A DNA stretch of 64,000 nucleotides from assembly GCA_965206125.1 (NCBI GenBank), contig CBDBIN010000044.1, positions 248,001-312,000 on the forward strand. Reading direction: 5' to 3'. Below are positions 16,767 to 26,497 of this stretch, piece by piece. The notes under the pieces were generated by a model. It was not told the DNA's origin, made no database searches, and was given only the letters and a program-made list of their open reading frames with translations. The stretch comes from CAXWPM01 sp965206125. GTDB lineage: Bacteria; Acidobacteriota; Terriglobia; 20CM-2-55-15. Position 1 is the first letter of the stretch, and the number at the start of each line of letters is the position of its first letter. The position numbers and the translations under genes were made by a program.

Positions 16767-18145
16767 GAGCTACCCTCAAAAGGTGTGTAAATAGCATAGG
16801 CGGTGATTATCCTTCCGGGTGAAATAAAAACCCGGGCGGAAGAGCCCGAAAGGAAGGAGTCACACCGCCATGAGCAAGAAGAACATTGATCGAAGTGTGG
16901 AGTCAAGAGTCTGCTTTGAACAGCTGGAAGAGTGGGTGCGAGAGCAGATCCAGTTTTACGTACAGGAACTGTTGGAGGATGAAGTGACACAGCTGCTGGG
17001 ACGAAGAAAGAATGAGCGTCGCCGAGAAGTGGACGCGCCCGGTGGCTATCGCAACGGCTACGGTAAGGAGCGGCGACTGACGCTGAGTTGCGGAACGATC
17101 AAGCTGCGGCGTCCCCGAGTGCGGGATCTGGAAGAGCGTTTTGAGAGCCGGGTCTTGCCGCTGTTTGCCAAGCGGACGCAAGAGGTACGAGACTTGATTC
17201 CAGAACTCTATTTGCATGGTCTGGCCGAGGGGGATTTCGATCTGGCCTTAAGAGGGCTTTTAGGGGAAGAAGCGCCGCTGTCCCCCAGCACCGTAGCCCG
17301 GTTGAAGGAGAAGTGGCAGGGAGAAATGGAGGCCTGGCAAAGCCGTCGGCTGGACGATCTGGAAGTGGTGTATCTGTGGGCAGACGGTGTGTACATCAAA
17401 GCAGGGCTGGAGAAGGAAAAGGCCGTGATCCTGGTAGTGATCGCCGCTTTAAGTGATGGCACTAAAGTGGTGGTGTCGGTCAGTAGTGGTTATCGAGAAT
17501 CGACCCAGAGCTGGTCCGAAGTGCTGAGGGATCTCAAAGAGCGGGGGATGAACCCACCGAGACTGGTGATGGCTGACGGGCATCTGGGGATCTGGGGAGC
17601 GTTGCGCAACGTTTTCCCAGAAGCCGACGAGCAGAGATGCTGGAATCATCGCATCGTCAACTTGCTGGCTAAGATCCCCAAGGGTCGGCACAAAGCGGCG
17701 TTGTTGGTGTTGCGGCAGATCCCTTATGCAGAAACACGGCAGGAAGCCGAGCAAGTCAAAGGACGATTCCAACATTGGTGTGGCAAGAGAGGACTGGAGG
17801 CAGCGGCTGATTTGATCGACCAGGACTGGGATCGGATGGTGACGTTTTACAACTATCCCAAACAGCAGTGGCAACATCTGCGGACTACCAATCCAGTGGA
17901 GTCTCCCTTCTCTGCTCTGCGACTGCGAACCGATGCCGCTCGAAGGTTCAAGAAAGTGGCCAACTCACGGGCTGTCATCTGGAAGATGCTGCTGGTCGCT
18001 GAGAAAAGATTTCGCCGTTTGAAGGCTCCGCACTTGATGAAGGATGTCTACCAAGGCGCCCAATATGTCAATGGAGTTCCAGTCAACCAAGTCACCGAGG
18101 AGAAAGCCGCCTGATGTCTATTTACACACTTATTGACGGAACCTC
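16767..18145 (+). mobile_element. IS256-family element 1, inserted in the permease
   Basis: 1379 bp with imperfect inverted repeats (GAGCTACCCTCAAAAGGTGT and GAGGTTCCGTCAATAAGTGT read inward). It is flanked by the 9-bp target duplication ACACCGCGA (16758-16766 and 18146-18154), typical of IS256. The intact repeat suggests a recent insertion. Confidence 0.93.
16870..18114 (+). CDS. IS256-family (mutator-type) transposase
   Basis: A 414-aa DDE transposase. The triad is read as Asp172 (LWADGVYIK), Asp236 (VMADGHLG) and Glu344 (RTTNPVESPF). C-W-N-H-R before the helical insertion is also typical. GGAGTCACACCGCC precedes the ATG. The frame is intact, so the element is probably competent. Confidence 0.95.
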   Translation: MSKKNIDRSVESRVCFEQLEEWVREQIQFYVQELLEDEVTQLLGRRKNERRREVDAPGGYRNGYGKERRLTLSCGTIKLRRPRVRDLEERFESRVLPLFAKRTQEVRDLIPELYLHGLAEGDFDLALRGLLGEEAPLSPSTVARLKEKWQGEMEAWQSRRLDDLEVVYLWADGVYIKAGLEKEKAVILVVIAALSDGTKVVVSVSSGYRESTQSWSEVLRDLKERGMNPPRLVMADGHLGIWGALRNVFPEADEQRCWNHRIVNLLAKIPKGRHKAALLVLRQIPYAETRQEAEQVKGRFQHWCGKRGLEAAADLIDQDWDRMVTFYNYPKQQWQHLRTTNPVESPFSALRLRTDAARRFKKVANSRAVIWKMLLVAEKRFRRLKAPHLMKDVYQGAQYVNGVPVNQVTEEKAA

Positions 18146-18154
18146 ACACCGCGA

Positions 18155-20528
18155 TCTTTAGTGTTGCAGATCCGCTATTGTTTAGAGCGTTACCTGTGAG
18201 GAACCCTCATGATTTGGTCCTGTTTCGAATGCGGGTGCCCAATCTTCCCGACATTGACTACGTGCCTTTCCTGCTGTTCGACCAAGTAAGAACAGAGGGC
18301 CGTGCCTTGACGGGAATCTTTGCAACCGTAGCGCCACCAACCCACACTCTATTGACAGTCGAAGGGGAAAGTGCTGCCGGCCGGGTTCGGACGGAATGGG
18401 TCTCCGGAGCCTACTTCGAGACGCTCGGTGTGGATGCGGTTGCCGGAAGAGTGTTTTTGGAACAAGAGGACCGCGCCAGTGGCGAACCAGTCGCCGTAAT
18501 CAGCCACGGATTGTGGCAGCGGCGGTTCGCTGGGACGACCCAAGCAATCGGGCAGGCCGTTTCGTTAACGATACCTGCGCTGGGCTACAAGTCCTTTACG
18601 ATTATCGGTGTTGCGCCGCCAAACTTCCATGGCGTTAATGTCGACTTCAACACGGACGTATGGCTGCCGCTTCATCACCGGCCTGGGTTCGGTGGACCGG
18701 GCACCGAGAGTTTTGGGTTGTTGCCCGTCCAGATGATGGGCCGCTTGCAGTCGAACAGCAGTCTACCGCAGGCTCAAGCAGAACTGGATGTAGTTTATTC
18801 TCAGATTGCCTCGCTGCTTCCCGACCACTACCGCACCGGCGCAGTTCATGTAGATTCGGGCCACTCTGGTTTCTCCGTGCTACGGTCAGAGTATAGGAGA
18901 CCCCTGTTGATCTTGGCGGTTGCAACCGGCATCGTCCTGATCATTGCGTGTACGAACGTTGCCGCTCTGTTGCTTGCGCTTGGTGCGGCTCGGCGGAAGG
19001 AACTGGGTATCCGTCTAGCGATGGGCGCTGTTCCTTCCAGGGTGGTCGGTCAACTGATGACGGAAAGTCTCATCCTCGCCGTCTTGGGTGGACTTCTTGG
19101 CGTTGTCGTCGGGGGGGGGGGGCGCAACTGCTGGTGGGGTACTTACCGCCTGAATCCGGCTTTATGCCGAAAGTTGGCGCTGATCTTAGGGTCCTTGCTT
19201 TTACGTCTGCGGTCTCGTTTCTGAGCGTTCTTGTCTTTGGTCTTGTTCCAGCGATGCGAGCCACAAGGCTGAACCTGGATTCAGTGCTCAAAGGCCGTAC
19301 CGGCACCAACGGCTCGAGCCTGATGAGGTGGAACCGGCTGATTTTGGTCGGGCAGGTTGCATTCTCTCTTTTGTTGATCCTCGGTGCTGGATTATTTCTC
19401 CACACGTTTCATAATTTGCGAGATCTAGAGAGAGGTTTTGGTACGGAAGATACGGTACAGTTCGCAGTGCGGCCTAGAGGCGACGAACTCAATGCAGATC
19501 CCGGCGAGCGTTTCGTCTCTGGCCTGGCCAACTTGCCCGGAATCGATGCAGCAACTAACTATTTCTTCCGCGGACCTCTCGGGAACAGCATCCGCATGAC
19601 ACCGATTCAGGTGGAAGGCTATGTCCCGGCGCCTCACGAGAGTTTGATGGCCTCAGTCTGGCGTGTGGGGCCGCGATTCTTCGAAACGCTGGCGGTATCA
19701 CTGCACCGCGGACGAGACTTTCGCGAAGCGGACTTGGCACGTGAACCGGATCCATTCAGCAAATACAAGGGTGACCCAGTTCAGACGCCTGACTCCGAGT
19801 CTGCGGTCGGCGTAATCAGTCGAAATATGGCGGAAGACCTTTTTGGGGATCGGAACCCAATAGGCAGGAAAGTCCGAGTGGGATCGACGGAAATAGAAGT
19901 GATAGGTGTAGCAGAAGACGCGAGATATGGGCTACTGGTCGAGCGGCCACCATGGGTCCTGTATCGCCTAAATTATACACGCGCGGTCTATGCGAATCTC
20001 TTTGCTGTGCGTACCAAGGAGAGTCTCGCCACACTAGCACCCGCCCTTCAAGATCTGGTTGATGAAATCGATCCTGGCTATTACGTTACAGACCTCCAAT
20101 CGCTGGGACAGTTGCTGGAGTCAACTCTGGTACGCGAACGTTTCATGGCGCGGCTAGCCAGTCTGTTTGGCCTACTGGCGCTGTTCATGGTGTCGATCGG
20201 AATTTATGGTCAGGTCGCTTACGGTGTTGCTCAGCGAAGAAGCGAACTTGGCATCCGGATGGCATTGGGTGCCCCCGTCTCCAATGTCTTGGCGCTACTT
20301 GCTCAGGAAATGTTCCTGGTCCTCGCTACCGGTATTCTGTTAGGGCTCTTGGCCGCGTTGGCTACCACACACCTAGTTTCCAGCCTGTTGTTCGGTCTGA
20401 CGCCAATGGACCCGTCGACGATCGCATTCTCTATCACAGTACTTCTCATCGCCGCGCTCGCGGCCAGCCTCCGGCCGGCGGTGCAGGCGGCGCGAACTGA
20501 CCCGATGGTGGTCCTACGTCACCAATGA
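18155..20528 (+). pseudogene. Orphan MacB/FtsX-type permease, 3' part with frameshift
   Basis: Continues the fragment at 16622: IFSVADPLLFRALPV, then the MacB periplasmic domain, an FtsX membrane block (IVLIIACTNVAALLLALG, RRKELGIRLAMGA), a second periplasmic region and a second FtsX block (YGVAQRRSELGIRMALGA). There is no ATPase domain. At 19111-19122 a run of 12 G shifts the frame: upstream reads GLLGVVV, and downstream GAQLLVGYLPPESGF continues in another frame. Ten or 13 G would restore one reading frame. So the gene is doubly broken (IS plus slip), unless the G tract is an assembly error or a phase switch. Confidence 0.85.
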
Positions 20529-20700
20529 GGCGAGTGTACTCCAGCACCTCGTCATTGTGCTCATGTGCCGCGCGGAGGTTGTCCCGCATCCTCTCGGTGT
20601 CGTAGAGAAGAGATCGGCGATGGTTGCTGGAAACTGCGCTTCGCGCACCAGGAGAATGTTCTCGGCGCACGCCGTCAGGTCGTCCTTGTTCTTCGCGGTG
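20529..20700 (-). pseudogene. DNA methyltransferase C-terminal remnant (MmeI-like?)
   Basis: On the - strand LTAKNKDDLTACAENILLVR, then FPATIADL, followed one frame over by LYDTERMRDNLRAAHEHND and EVLEY. This resembles the C-terminus of class I DNA methyltransferases that end in an LYD-x-x-x-M-x-x-x-L-R-x-A-H-x-x-x-D motif. A small insertion in the CTCT-rich stretch near 20605 breaks the frame, and the rest of the gene is absent. The identification rests on motif memory only. Confidence 0.4.
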
Positions 20701-20724
20701 AGCGTCGGTATTCCACACCAATTC

Positions 20725-21191
20725 CGTGATCAGAATAATAGTGCGTATTCCACTGATCGTGAACGCCAGTTCCGGGCATCGTGAACACCGATTCCGGTGA
20801 TGGTGAACGCTCGTCGGAGCGAAGCGACGATTAGGGTCTCAGTTCTTGCCTCCAGAGTCCAGGTTTGTGTCGTGATCCTGGTTTCCAAGATTGTGGTATT
20901 GGAACCGCCGCCGGGCCTGTGGGAACTGTGCGAAAGCCGGAGCGTTTGTTGCGGCGGCTTTTGCAAACAGCGGTGGGAATGATCCCGAAGAAGTCGGCCG
21001 AAGGCCCACCGTATTCATTTCCACGGCTGTGGCAGTTTCCATAGGCCCGCTACCGCGACGAAGCCTCCTGCGGCCCGGAACAGGTGCGTACGTGCCGATT
21101 CCTGCAATTGCTTCGCGCGAGGATGCCCAAGGAGCGGCGATTCGGTTCTGGACCGAGCTGGAGTACCCGCTCAGACAGGATGCTTTGGCCG
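20725..21191 (-). mobile_element. IS21-like element end region
   Basis: Downstream flank of an istB remnant. Three imperfect repeats of a GTGAACACCGATTCCGGT-type word at about 20745-20812 resemble the repeated ends of IS21 elements. The rest, to 21191, has open frames but no recognisable product, and I see no functional gene in it. Confidence 0.45.
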
Positions 21192-21431
21192 TCATCGGGA
21201 TGCCTTCGACTTCTTCGGCGCGGATTGGGTCTGCCGCATTGACGCCCCCTTCAGCTCGATGCGGTGCGCGTTGTGCAAGAGACGGTCGCAGATGGCATCG
21301 GCCTGGTTCGGATCGCCGATGACGCCGTGCCAGTCCGAGACGGGGAGTTGGCTGGCAATCAGGGTGGAGGCCCGTTCGCTGCGTTCCTCGATGACCTCGA
21401 TCAGGTCGCGGCGTTCACTGTCGCGCAGAGG
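21192..21431 (-). pseudogene. istB C-terminal fragment
   Basis: The - strand reads PLRDSERRDLIEVIEER, STLIASQLPVSDWH, GDPNQADAICDRLLHNAHRI, the C-terminal half of the IstB transposition ATPase of IS21 elements. It is cut at about 21431, where the neighbouring sequence is another piece of the same gene on the opposite strand. Confidence 0.75.
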
Positions 21432-21433
21432 TG

Positions 21434-21526
21434 TGCCTTCGTCGAGCGGGCCTGCCGACGCGGTTTCACCGCCGCCTACACTCGCATGCCCCGCCTCCTC
21501 CACGACCTGGCCGTTGGCCGGGGAGC
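21434..21526 (+). pseudogene. istB internal fragment, inverted
   Basis: The + strand reads CAFVERACRRGFTAAYTRM followed by PRLLHDLAVGRG, the stretch of IstB after the Walker A region. It is in the opposite orientation to the C-terminal fragment beside it, so the istB gene has been rearranged. Confidence 0.65.
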
Positions 21527-21672
21527 ACTGCGGGATTCGACCGCAATGTGATCGGAATTGCGAACTGGTCTTTCTGAATCTTCTGTGCCAGCTCGATCCC
21601 GATGATCACGCGCCGCGCATTGTAGAATGTCTTGAATCCCAACATCGGCCGCAATCGCCCCTTCACCCGCGC
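21524..21672 (-). pseudogene. IS6-family transposase C-terminal fragment (copy B)
   Basis: The - strand encodes VKGRLRPMLGFKTFYNARR onward to RSNPAVL, the last quarter of the IS6-type transposase found intact at 13829. Both ends of the element are missing, and it separates two istB pieces. Confidence 0.85.
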
Positions 21673-21745
21673 CAGGAGCCAGTCGTCGATAGCCAGCAGA
21701 TCGAGCTTGCCCAAACGTGTCAGCAGCCGGGTGTAGGAGCCATCG
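21671..21745 (-). pseudogene. istB Walker B fragment
   Basis: The - strand reads DGSYTRLLTRLGKLDLL then AIDDWLLA, the IstB segment that should lie between the two other fragments described here. In an intact gene it would follow LAVGRG and precede PLRDSER. Confidence 0.7.
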
Positions 21746-21766
21746 CAGAATGGTCAACGGCCAGGG

Positions 21767-22294
21767 TTACAGCCGCAATCCCTCGTCTCGATCTGCAGGG
21801 TCCGTCGGCGGTGGTTCGTACTCCCGGTCGACCGGGTGGTATTCCTGCAACCAGGAGACGTGTTCTCCGCCGATTGCGATCGAGCGCACATCAACCCACC
21901 GGTTTGGCGCGACGAACGTCATCACGCCCGAACTCGAGCGGGTGTCGTCCGCACACGCAACGCCCGAACTGGTAAAGGCGCGACGGCCATCCGATGAGAA
22001 CTCGACCGTCTTGGAGCCGGTACAGCCGTCCGTCAGAACGGTCCTGGGCTGGCCATCTGCCACGAGGAGCTCGGTGGAGGTCACTTGACCGGCAACGACG
22101 CTGGTCACTTCGACGGCGTCGCCGGCCGCCCGGAAACACAGGACTCCGTCCCCGGTTCCTTGGTCGGCAGGCATCCAGCAACCGAGGAACGCCTGCCACG
22201 GGTGGATCTGCTGGGCGTCGACCGGCAGTGCGAGAGCGGCTGCCAACAGCGCGCCGATTCCGAGGATTCCAACGCTGTGTCCAAGTCTCTTCAT
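21767..22294 (-). CDS. Secreted protein of unknown function
   Basis: A 175-aa exported protein: signal peptide (residues 1-27, ending VDAQQ), then a compact domain with HPWQAFLGCWMP, VLCFRAAGD, DGCTGSKTVEFS, and GVACADDT. The four Cys could form two disulfides. I do not recognise a named family. The end (PADRDEGLRL) is 21 nt from istB debris, so the C-terminus may have been altered by the IS insertion. The downstream neighbour of its 5' end is an outer-membrane protein on the same strand (25-nt gap), suggesting an operon. Confidence 0.7.
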   Translation of the reverse strand: MKRLGHSVGILGIGALLAAALALPVDAQQIHPWQAFLGCWMPADQGTGDGVLCFRAAGDAVEVTSVVAGQVTSTELLVADGQPRTVLTDGCTGSKTVEFSSDGRRAFTSSGVACADDTRSSSGVMTFVAPNRWVDVRSIAIGGEHVSWLQEYHPVDREYEPPPTDPADRDEGLRL

Positions 22295-22319
22295 CATTTT
22301 GGTCCTGTCCTTTCTCCGA

Positions 22320-23081
22320 CTATAAGCGGAACGAAACGCCCAATACTAGCTTGAAACCCGACAGGTCGGTATCGGCGAAACTGACATAGTCGCCGCCGGT
22401 CGAACCGCTTCCAAAATTATACCGCGCCTCGCCCACGAGGACCACGCGGCGGCTGATCGAAAAGTCGGCTCCCAGACGCGCGTCCAGGATCGGCGACGCG
22501 CCCGACGTCAGGAGACGGTCGGCGAAGACATCGAGGGTGTCGAAGTCGACGAAATCACCGACTTGTGCGAACTCATGCCACATCACGCCTGCACCCGCAC
22601 CGACGAACGGCGTGATCCGACTTGGAATCCACGCAAACTGCCCGACAGCCCGGCCGCGGGACGTGAGGTAGTACTTCGCGCCAAAGACCATCGATATCCG
22701 TTCGAATGTCGTTTCCTGCTCGATCGGTAGGTCGTCCAGATCCTCCCAATCACGGTATTCGGAGGAACGCTTACTGCGAGCCCAGCCGAAGTCGACGACG
22801 ACGTCCACGCGTTCAGCCACGCGTACCGCGACTTCGCCTCCAAGGTAGGGACTTCGGAAGTCGCTGTCGTCGAGGGTGAACTGTTGACGAGTGAAGTCAA
22901 ATAGGTCACTACCCACCGCGGGAAAGCTGTAGCCAAACCTCGCGCCAACCGAAGCGCGAGGCTGAGCAAACAGAAATCCAGGTCCACCCTGTGCGGACGC
23001 CGGTTTGGGTAAGAAGAGGGCCGCAGCCAACACCAATAAGAGTGCAATCCCCCTCACGCCAAGTCTGCATTTTCTGAACAT
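22320..23081 (-). CDS. Outer-membrane beta-barrel protein
   Basis: A 253-aa barrel protein: signal peptide (ending PASAQ), then alternating hydrophobic strands such as ASVGARFGYSF, VDVVVDFGWA, ITPFVGAGAGV, VVLVGEARYNF and a final strand ending LGVSFRL. It is similar in build to OmpA/OmpW-like eight-stranded barrels. The Met at 23081 is preferred since the signal peptide begins there; an in-frame Met at 23138 would add 19 residues. Upstream is an IS110 fragment, so its native promoter may be lost. Confidence 0.75.
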   Translation of the reverse strand: MFRKCRLGVRGIALLLVLAAALFLPKPASAQGGPGFLFAQPRASVGARFGYSFPAVGSDLFDFTRQQFTLDDSDFRSPYLGGEVAVRVAERVDVVVDFGWARSKRSSEYRDWEDLDDLPIEQETTFERISMVFGAKYYLTSRGRAVGQFAWIPSRITPFVGAGAGVMWHEFAQVGDFVDFDTLDVFADRLLTSGASPILDARLGADFSISRRVVLVGEARYNFGSGSTGGDYVSFADTDLSGFKLVLGVSFRL

Positions 23082-23182
23082 CGCTTGTCGCAGGAAACCA
23101 TCGAGAATCAGAGCTTTCACTGCCGATCGAGCCTCCATATCTTAATCTACGGGTACGCAAACCGACGCCAGAAATCGACGTT

Positions 23183-23527
23183 TTCTCTCTCCTGTTCTGG
23201 AGCTACAGTGGCCTGGCGGTGGTGACACACATGAGCGCAGAGTACGAGATGCAGAGTGGGCGTGTGGTGCGACGGCGGAAACCGGTAGCCACGCGCGGAT
23301 TGAATGAGAACTGCAATCGCCGATTGAAGTCCGTGTTTTTATCAGCGGCGGCATCGGGTCGACAAAACGAGCTGTACCGGATTTACCTGGACAGTCTCCA
23401 ACAGCGCGGGATGCGGGCGGAAATGGCACGGGTCACCCTGGCCCGCAAGATCGCCGCGCTGGTCCTGACGCTTTGGAAGAAAGGAGAATCGTTCGATCCG
23501 GAAAAACTGAACTGGATGACAACATAA
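23183..23527 (+). pseudogene. IS110-family transposase C-terminal remnant
   Basis: Reads LLFWSYSGLAVVTHMSAEY, VATRGLNENCNRRLKSVF, GMRAEMARVTLARKIAAL and LWKKGESFD, the C-terminal transposase_20 region of IS110-family enzymes. The N-terminal DEDD catalytic half is absent. Confidence 0.8.
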
Positions 23528-23654
23528 GCCGTTTCGAGCCGTGACCGGTATACCCGAACTGAGTCGTTAGACGGTCTCGGAACAACTAACCCCTATATTT
23601 CACGGATAGGACCAGAAAAGGCCGCCCTGTTTGGCATAAAGCGTTTGACGAGAA

Positions 23655-25041
23655 GAGTTATTGTCAAAAGTGGTGTTTTGCCGATTGACTCAAGCGGCGG
23701 CCTGATCGACGTGGGTCACTTCGATTCCATCGTTGAATTTCACTCCAGTAATCACCTTGGGCAGATCATCGAATCCTCGTAATCGTCGCCAGTTCTTCTG
23801 AGCGCACTGTCCCAGTTTGAACATCATGTGCAGCATGCCAACCCGCGTCAGGCAACCCCTGGATCGCTTGGTTCGGTGGCGAATGGTAGCAAAGGTCGAC
23901 TCAATGGGATTGGTCGTTCGGATGCTCTGCCAGTGCTTGGCCGGGAAGTCGAAGAAGGCCAGCAGTTCTTCTTTGTCTTTCTGGAGGCAGCGAGTGGCTT
24001 TCGGATACTTCGGCTCATAGGTTTCAATGAACAGGTCGAATGCCTTCTCGGCGTCTGCCTGTGTCTCAGCCCGCCAGATCGCGTGCAAAGCCTGTTTCGC
24101 CTTCGCCTGGACCGACTTCGGGAGCCCGTTCAGTACGTTCATGGTCTTGTGCATCCAGCAACGTTGGTGACGTGTCTCGGGATAGATTTCCTCCAGTGCG
24201 GCCCAGAATCCCATCGCACCGTCTCCGATGGCCAACTTCGGGATATTCATCCCACGCGACTTCAGCTTTAACAAGACCTCGCGCCAACTCTGTGTCGATT
24301 CCCGGACACCGTCTTCGATTGCCAGAAAACGTTTCTCTCCGCGTTGATTCGCGCCGATCACCACCAGTGCGCACAACTTGGTTTGTTCGGCCCGCAGTCC
24401 GCTGTAGATACCGTCGGCCCAGACATAGACCCAGCGATCGGCATCCAATCGCTCCTCGCATCCCCGGCGGTACTGCTCGGCCCAGACCTGTTTCAACCGC
24501 GATACCGTGCTCGCCGACAGGCCCTGCGCCTGGGCTCCGACAAGAACTTTTAGAGCGTCACTCATCTCGCCGCTGGAGACGCCTTTCAAATACAACCACG
24601 GCACCGCTGCTTCCAGCGACTTCGTCTTCCGAATGTAGGGGGGTACCAGGACCGATCGGAACGTCACAGCTTCGCCCGTCTTGGCTCGGACCTTCGGAAT
24701 TTGCACCGTTACCGGCCCCAAACCGGTCTGCAGTTTGCGTTCAGGCAGATAGCCGTTGCGCACCACCCCAGCGTTCCCGCTCTCGGTTCGCCGATCGCCG
24801 TGCTGGGATAGCAGCTCTGCCAATTCGGCTTCCACCGCACGTTGGATCAGTTGCTGTGCCCCGACTCGTAGTAGCTCTGTTACCGGATCGTCAATCGTTT
24901 CTCGACCTTCCGGTCCAATCACGTTACTCTTGCTCACAGTGGCGTATCTCCTATTGGTTACTTTGATGTTTCGTCACAACAAATCAACCAGATACGCCGC
25001 TTTTTTTCAACCGCCCCAAACACCAGATTCGGTTATAACTC
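23655..25041 (-). mobile_element. IS256-family element 2
   Basis: 1387 bp with inverted repeats reading GAGTTATTGTCAAAAGTGGT at 23655 and GAGTTATAACCGAATCTGGT inward from 25041. It is flanked by the 9-bp target duplication TGACGAGAA (23646-23654 and 25042-25050). It lies just upstream of the IS1380 transposase. Confidence 0.88.
23690..24937 (-). CDS. IS256-family (mutator-type) transposase
   Basis: A 415-aa DDE transposase, intact. Catalytic residues are read as Asp175 (VWADGIYSG), Asp239 (AIGDGAMGFW) and Glu346 (RTTNPIESTF), with CWMHKTMNVL between. It is only distantly similar to the IS256 transposase at 16870, so the two elements arrived independently. Confidence 0.95.
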   Translation of the reverse strand: MSKSNVIGPEGRETIDDPVTELLRVGAQQLIQRAVEAELAELLSQHGDRRTESGNAGVVRNGYLPERKLQTGLGPVTVQIPKVRAKTGEAVTFRSVLVPPYIRKTKSLEAAVPWLYLKGVSSGEMSDALKVLVGAQAQGLSASTVSRLKQVWAEQYRRGCEERLDADRWVYVWADGIYSGLRAEQTKLCALVVIGANQRGEKRFLAIEDGVRESTQSWREVLLKLKSRGMNIPKLAIGDGAMGFWAALEEIYPETRHQRCWMHKTMNVLNGLPKSVQAKAKQALHAIWRAETQADAEKAFDLFIETYEPKYPKATRCLQKDKEELLAFFDFPAKHWQSIRTTNPIESTFATIRHRTKRSRGCLTRVGMLHMMFKLGQCAQKNWRRLRGFDDLPKVITGVKFNDGIEVTHVDQAAA

Positions 25042-25081
25042 TGACGAGAAACGTTTAAAAACCCAAACGGAGACGGCCCTT

Positions 25082-26497
25082 ATGAGAGCAGAGTGTAACC
25101 AAGCCACGTTCGAATTTCACGGACTTTTTCAACGGAAAGTGAAGGCGCGATTCGACGGCGGAAAGATCACCTCCGACGCGGGTGTTCTGCTGTTGAGGGA
25201 AGTCGAGAAGCGGACGGGTTTGATCGCCGGACTGGAGCAGTGTTTTACCGATCACCGGGACCCGAGGTTGATCGACCACAGCGTGAAGGAGTTGTTGGGC
25301 CAGCGGATTTATGGACTGTGCTTGGGCTATGAGGACCTGAACGACCACGACCAGCTACGGACCGATCCGATGCTGGCCGTGGCGGTGGAGAAGGCCGATC
25401 CGCTGGGGGAAAACCGGCGGCAGGCCGGAGACCGGGGAAAGGCGTTGGCAGGCAAGTGCACGCTGAACCGGTTGGAACTGACCGCAGAGCAGGTCGATGG
25501 CCAGGAGCGGTACAAGAAGATCGCCATGGATGGCGACAAGATCGACCGGTGGATGGTCGACGCGTTTATCGCGGCCCACGAATCGGAGCCCTCTGAGATC
25601 GTTCTGGACCTGGATGCCACCGACGATACGATCCATGGCAACCAGGAAGGACGGTTCTTTCACGGCTACTACGGCAACTACTGCTACCTGCCGTTGTACA
25701 TCTTCTCGGGAGAACATCTGCTGTGCGCCCGGCTCCGGCGTTCCAACATTGACGGGGCCGACGGAGCGGTGGATGAGTTAGAGCGCATCGCCGGTCAGAT
25801 CCGACAGGTGTGGCCCACAGTATCGATCATCATCCGGGCCGACTCGGGCTTTTGCAGGGATGAACTGCTCGCCTGGTGTGAATCCCATCCGGTCGATTAT
25901 GTGATCGGGTTGGCCAAGAACAGTCGTCTCAAGCAAGAAATCGCTGAAGAAATGGTTCAGGCGGAAGCGGAGTTTAACGCCACCGGTAAACCGGCGCGGG
26001 TGTTTAAGGATTTCCAGTACCGGACTCTAAACAGCTGGACCCGCGCGCGACGCGTCGTCGGCAAGGCGGAGTTCCTGGACAAGGGCGCCAATCCCCGATT
26101 CATCGTGACCTCCCTGCCGCCGGAACGCTTCCAAGCCCGCGCTTTGTATGAGGACTTCTACTGCGCGCGGGGCGACATGGAGAACCGTATCAAGGAACAG
26201 CAGTTGGACCTATTTGCGGACCGGACCAGCGCGGCGACCATGCGCGCCAATCAGCTCCGGCTCTATCTCTCCTCAGCTGCGTACATGCTCATGCATGCCC
26301 TGCGACGCCTCGGGCTCAAAGATACCGCGATGGCCCATGCCCAGTGCGGGACCATCCGTCTGAAGCTTCTCAAAATCGGCACCCGAATCCGCCTGACGGT
26401 CCGCAACGTCTGGATCTCGATGTCGGAGGCCTATCCCTATCCCGAAACCTTCGCCCTTATCATGCGGAACCTGCAGTCGATTCCGCTTCGTTGCTGA
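25082..26497 (+). CDS. IS1380-family transposase
   Basis: A 471-aa DDE transposase. Family marks are DGGKITSDAGVLLLREVE near the start, the catalytic LDLDATDD near residue 182, IIRADSGFCRDELLAWCE, and ARGDMENRIKEQQLDLFADR carrying the final Glu. The frame is complete with GGAGACGGCC upstream. An IS256 copy sits about 40 nt before it, and the native promoter is probably disrupted. Confidence 0.95.
   Translation: MRAECNQATFEFHGLFQRKVKARFDGGKITSDAGVLLLREVEKRTGLIAGLEQCFTDHRDPRLIDHSVKELLGQRIYGLCLGYEDLNDHDQLRTDPMLAVAVEKADPLGENRRQAGDRGKALAGKCTLNRLELTAEQVDGQERYKKIAMDGDKIDRWMVDAFIAAHESEPSEIVLDLDATDDTIHGNQEGRFFHGYYGNYCYLPLYIFSGEHLLCARLRRSNIDGADGAVDELERIAGQIRQVWPTVSIIIRADSGFCRDELLAWCESHPVDYVIGLAKNSRLKQEIAEEMVQAEAEFNATGKPARVFKDFQYRTLNSWTRARRVVGKAEFLDKGANPRFIVTSLPPERFQARALYEDFYCARGDMENRIKEQQLDLFADRTSAATMRANQLRLYLSSAAYMLMHALRRLGLKDTAMAHAQCGTIRLKLLKIGTRIRLTVRNVWISMSEAYPYPETFALIMRNLQSIPLRC

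Noticed and set aside
20839..21195. 118-aa open frame on the - strand in the IS21 end region
   Set aside because: No recognisable motif and biased composition; it lies in the non-coding end of an IS21-like element.
24040..24966. 308-aa open frame opposite the IS256 transposase
   Set aside because: Low-complexity Arg/Ser/Pro shadow of an intact transposase.
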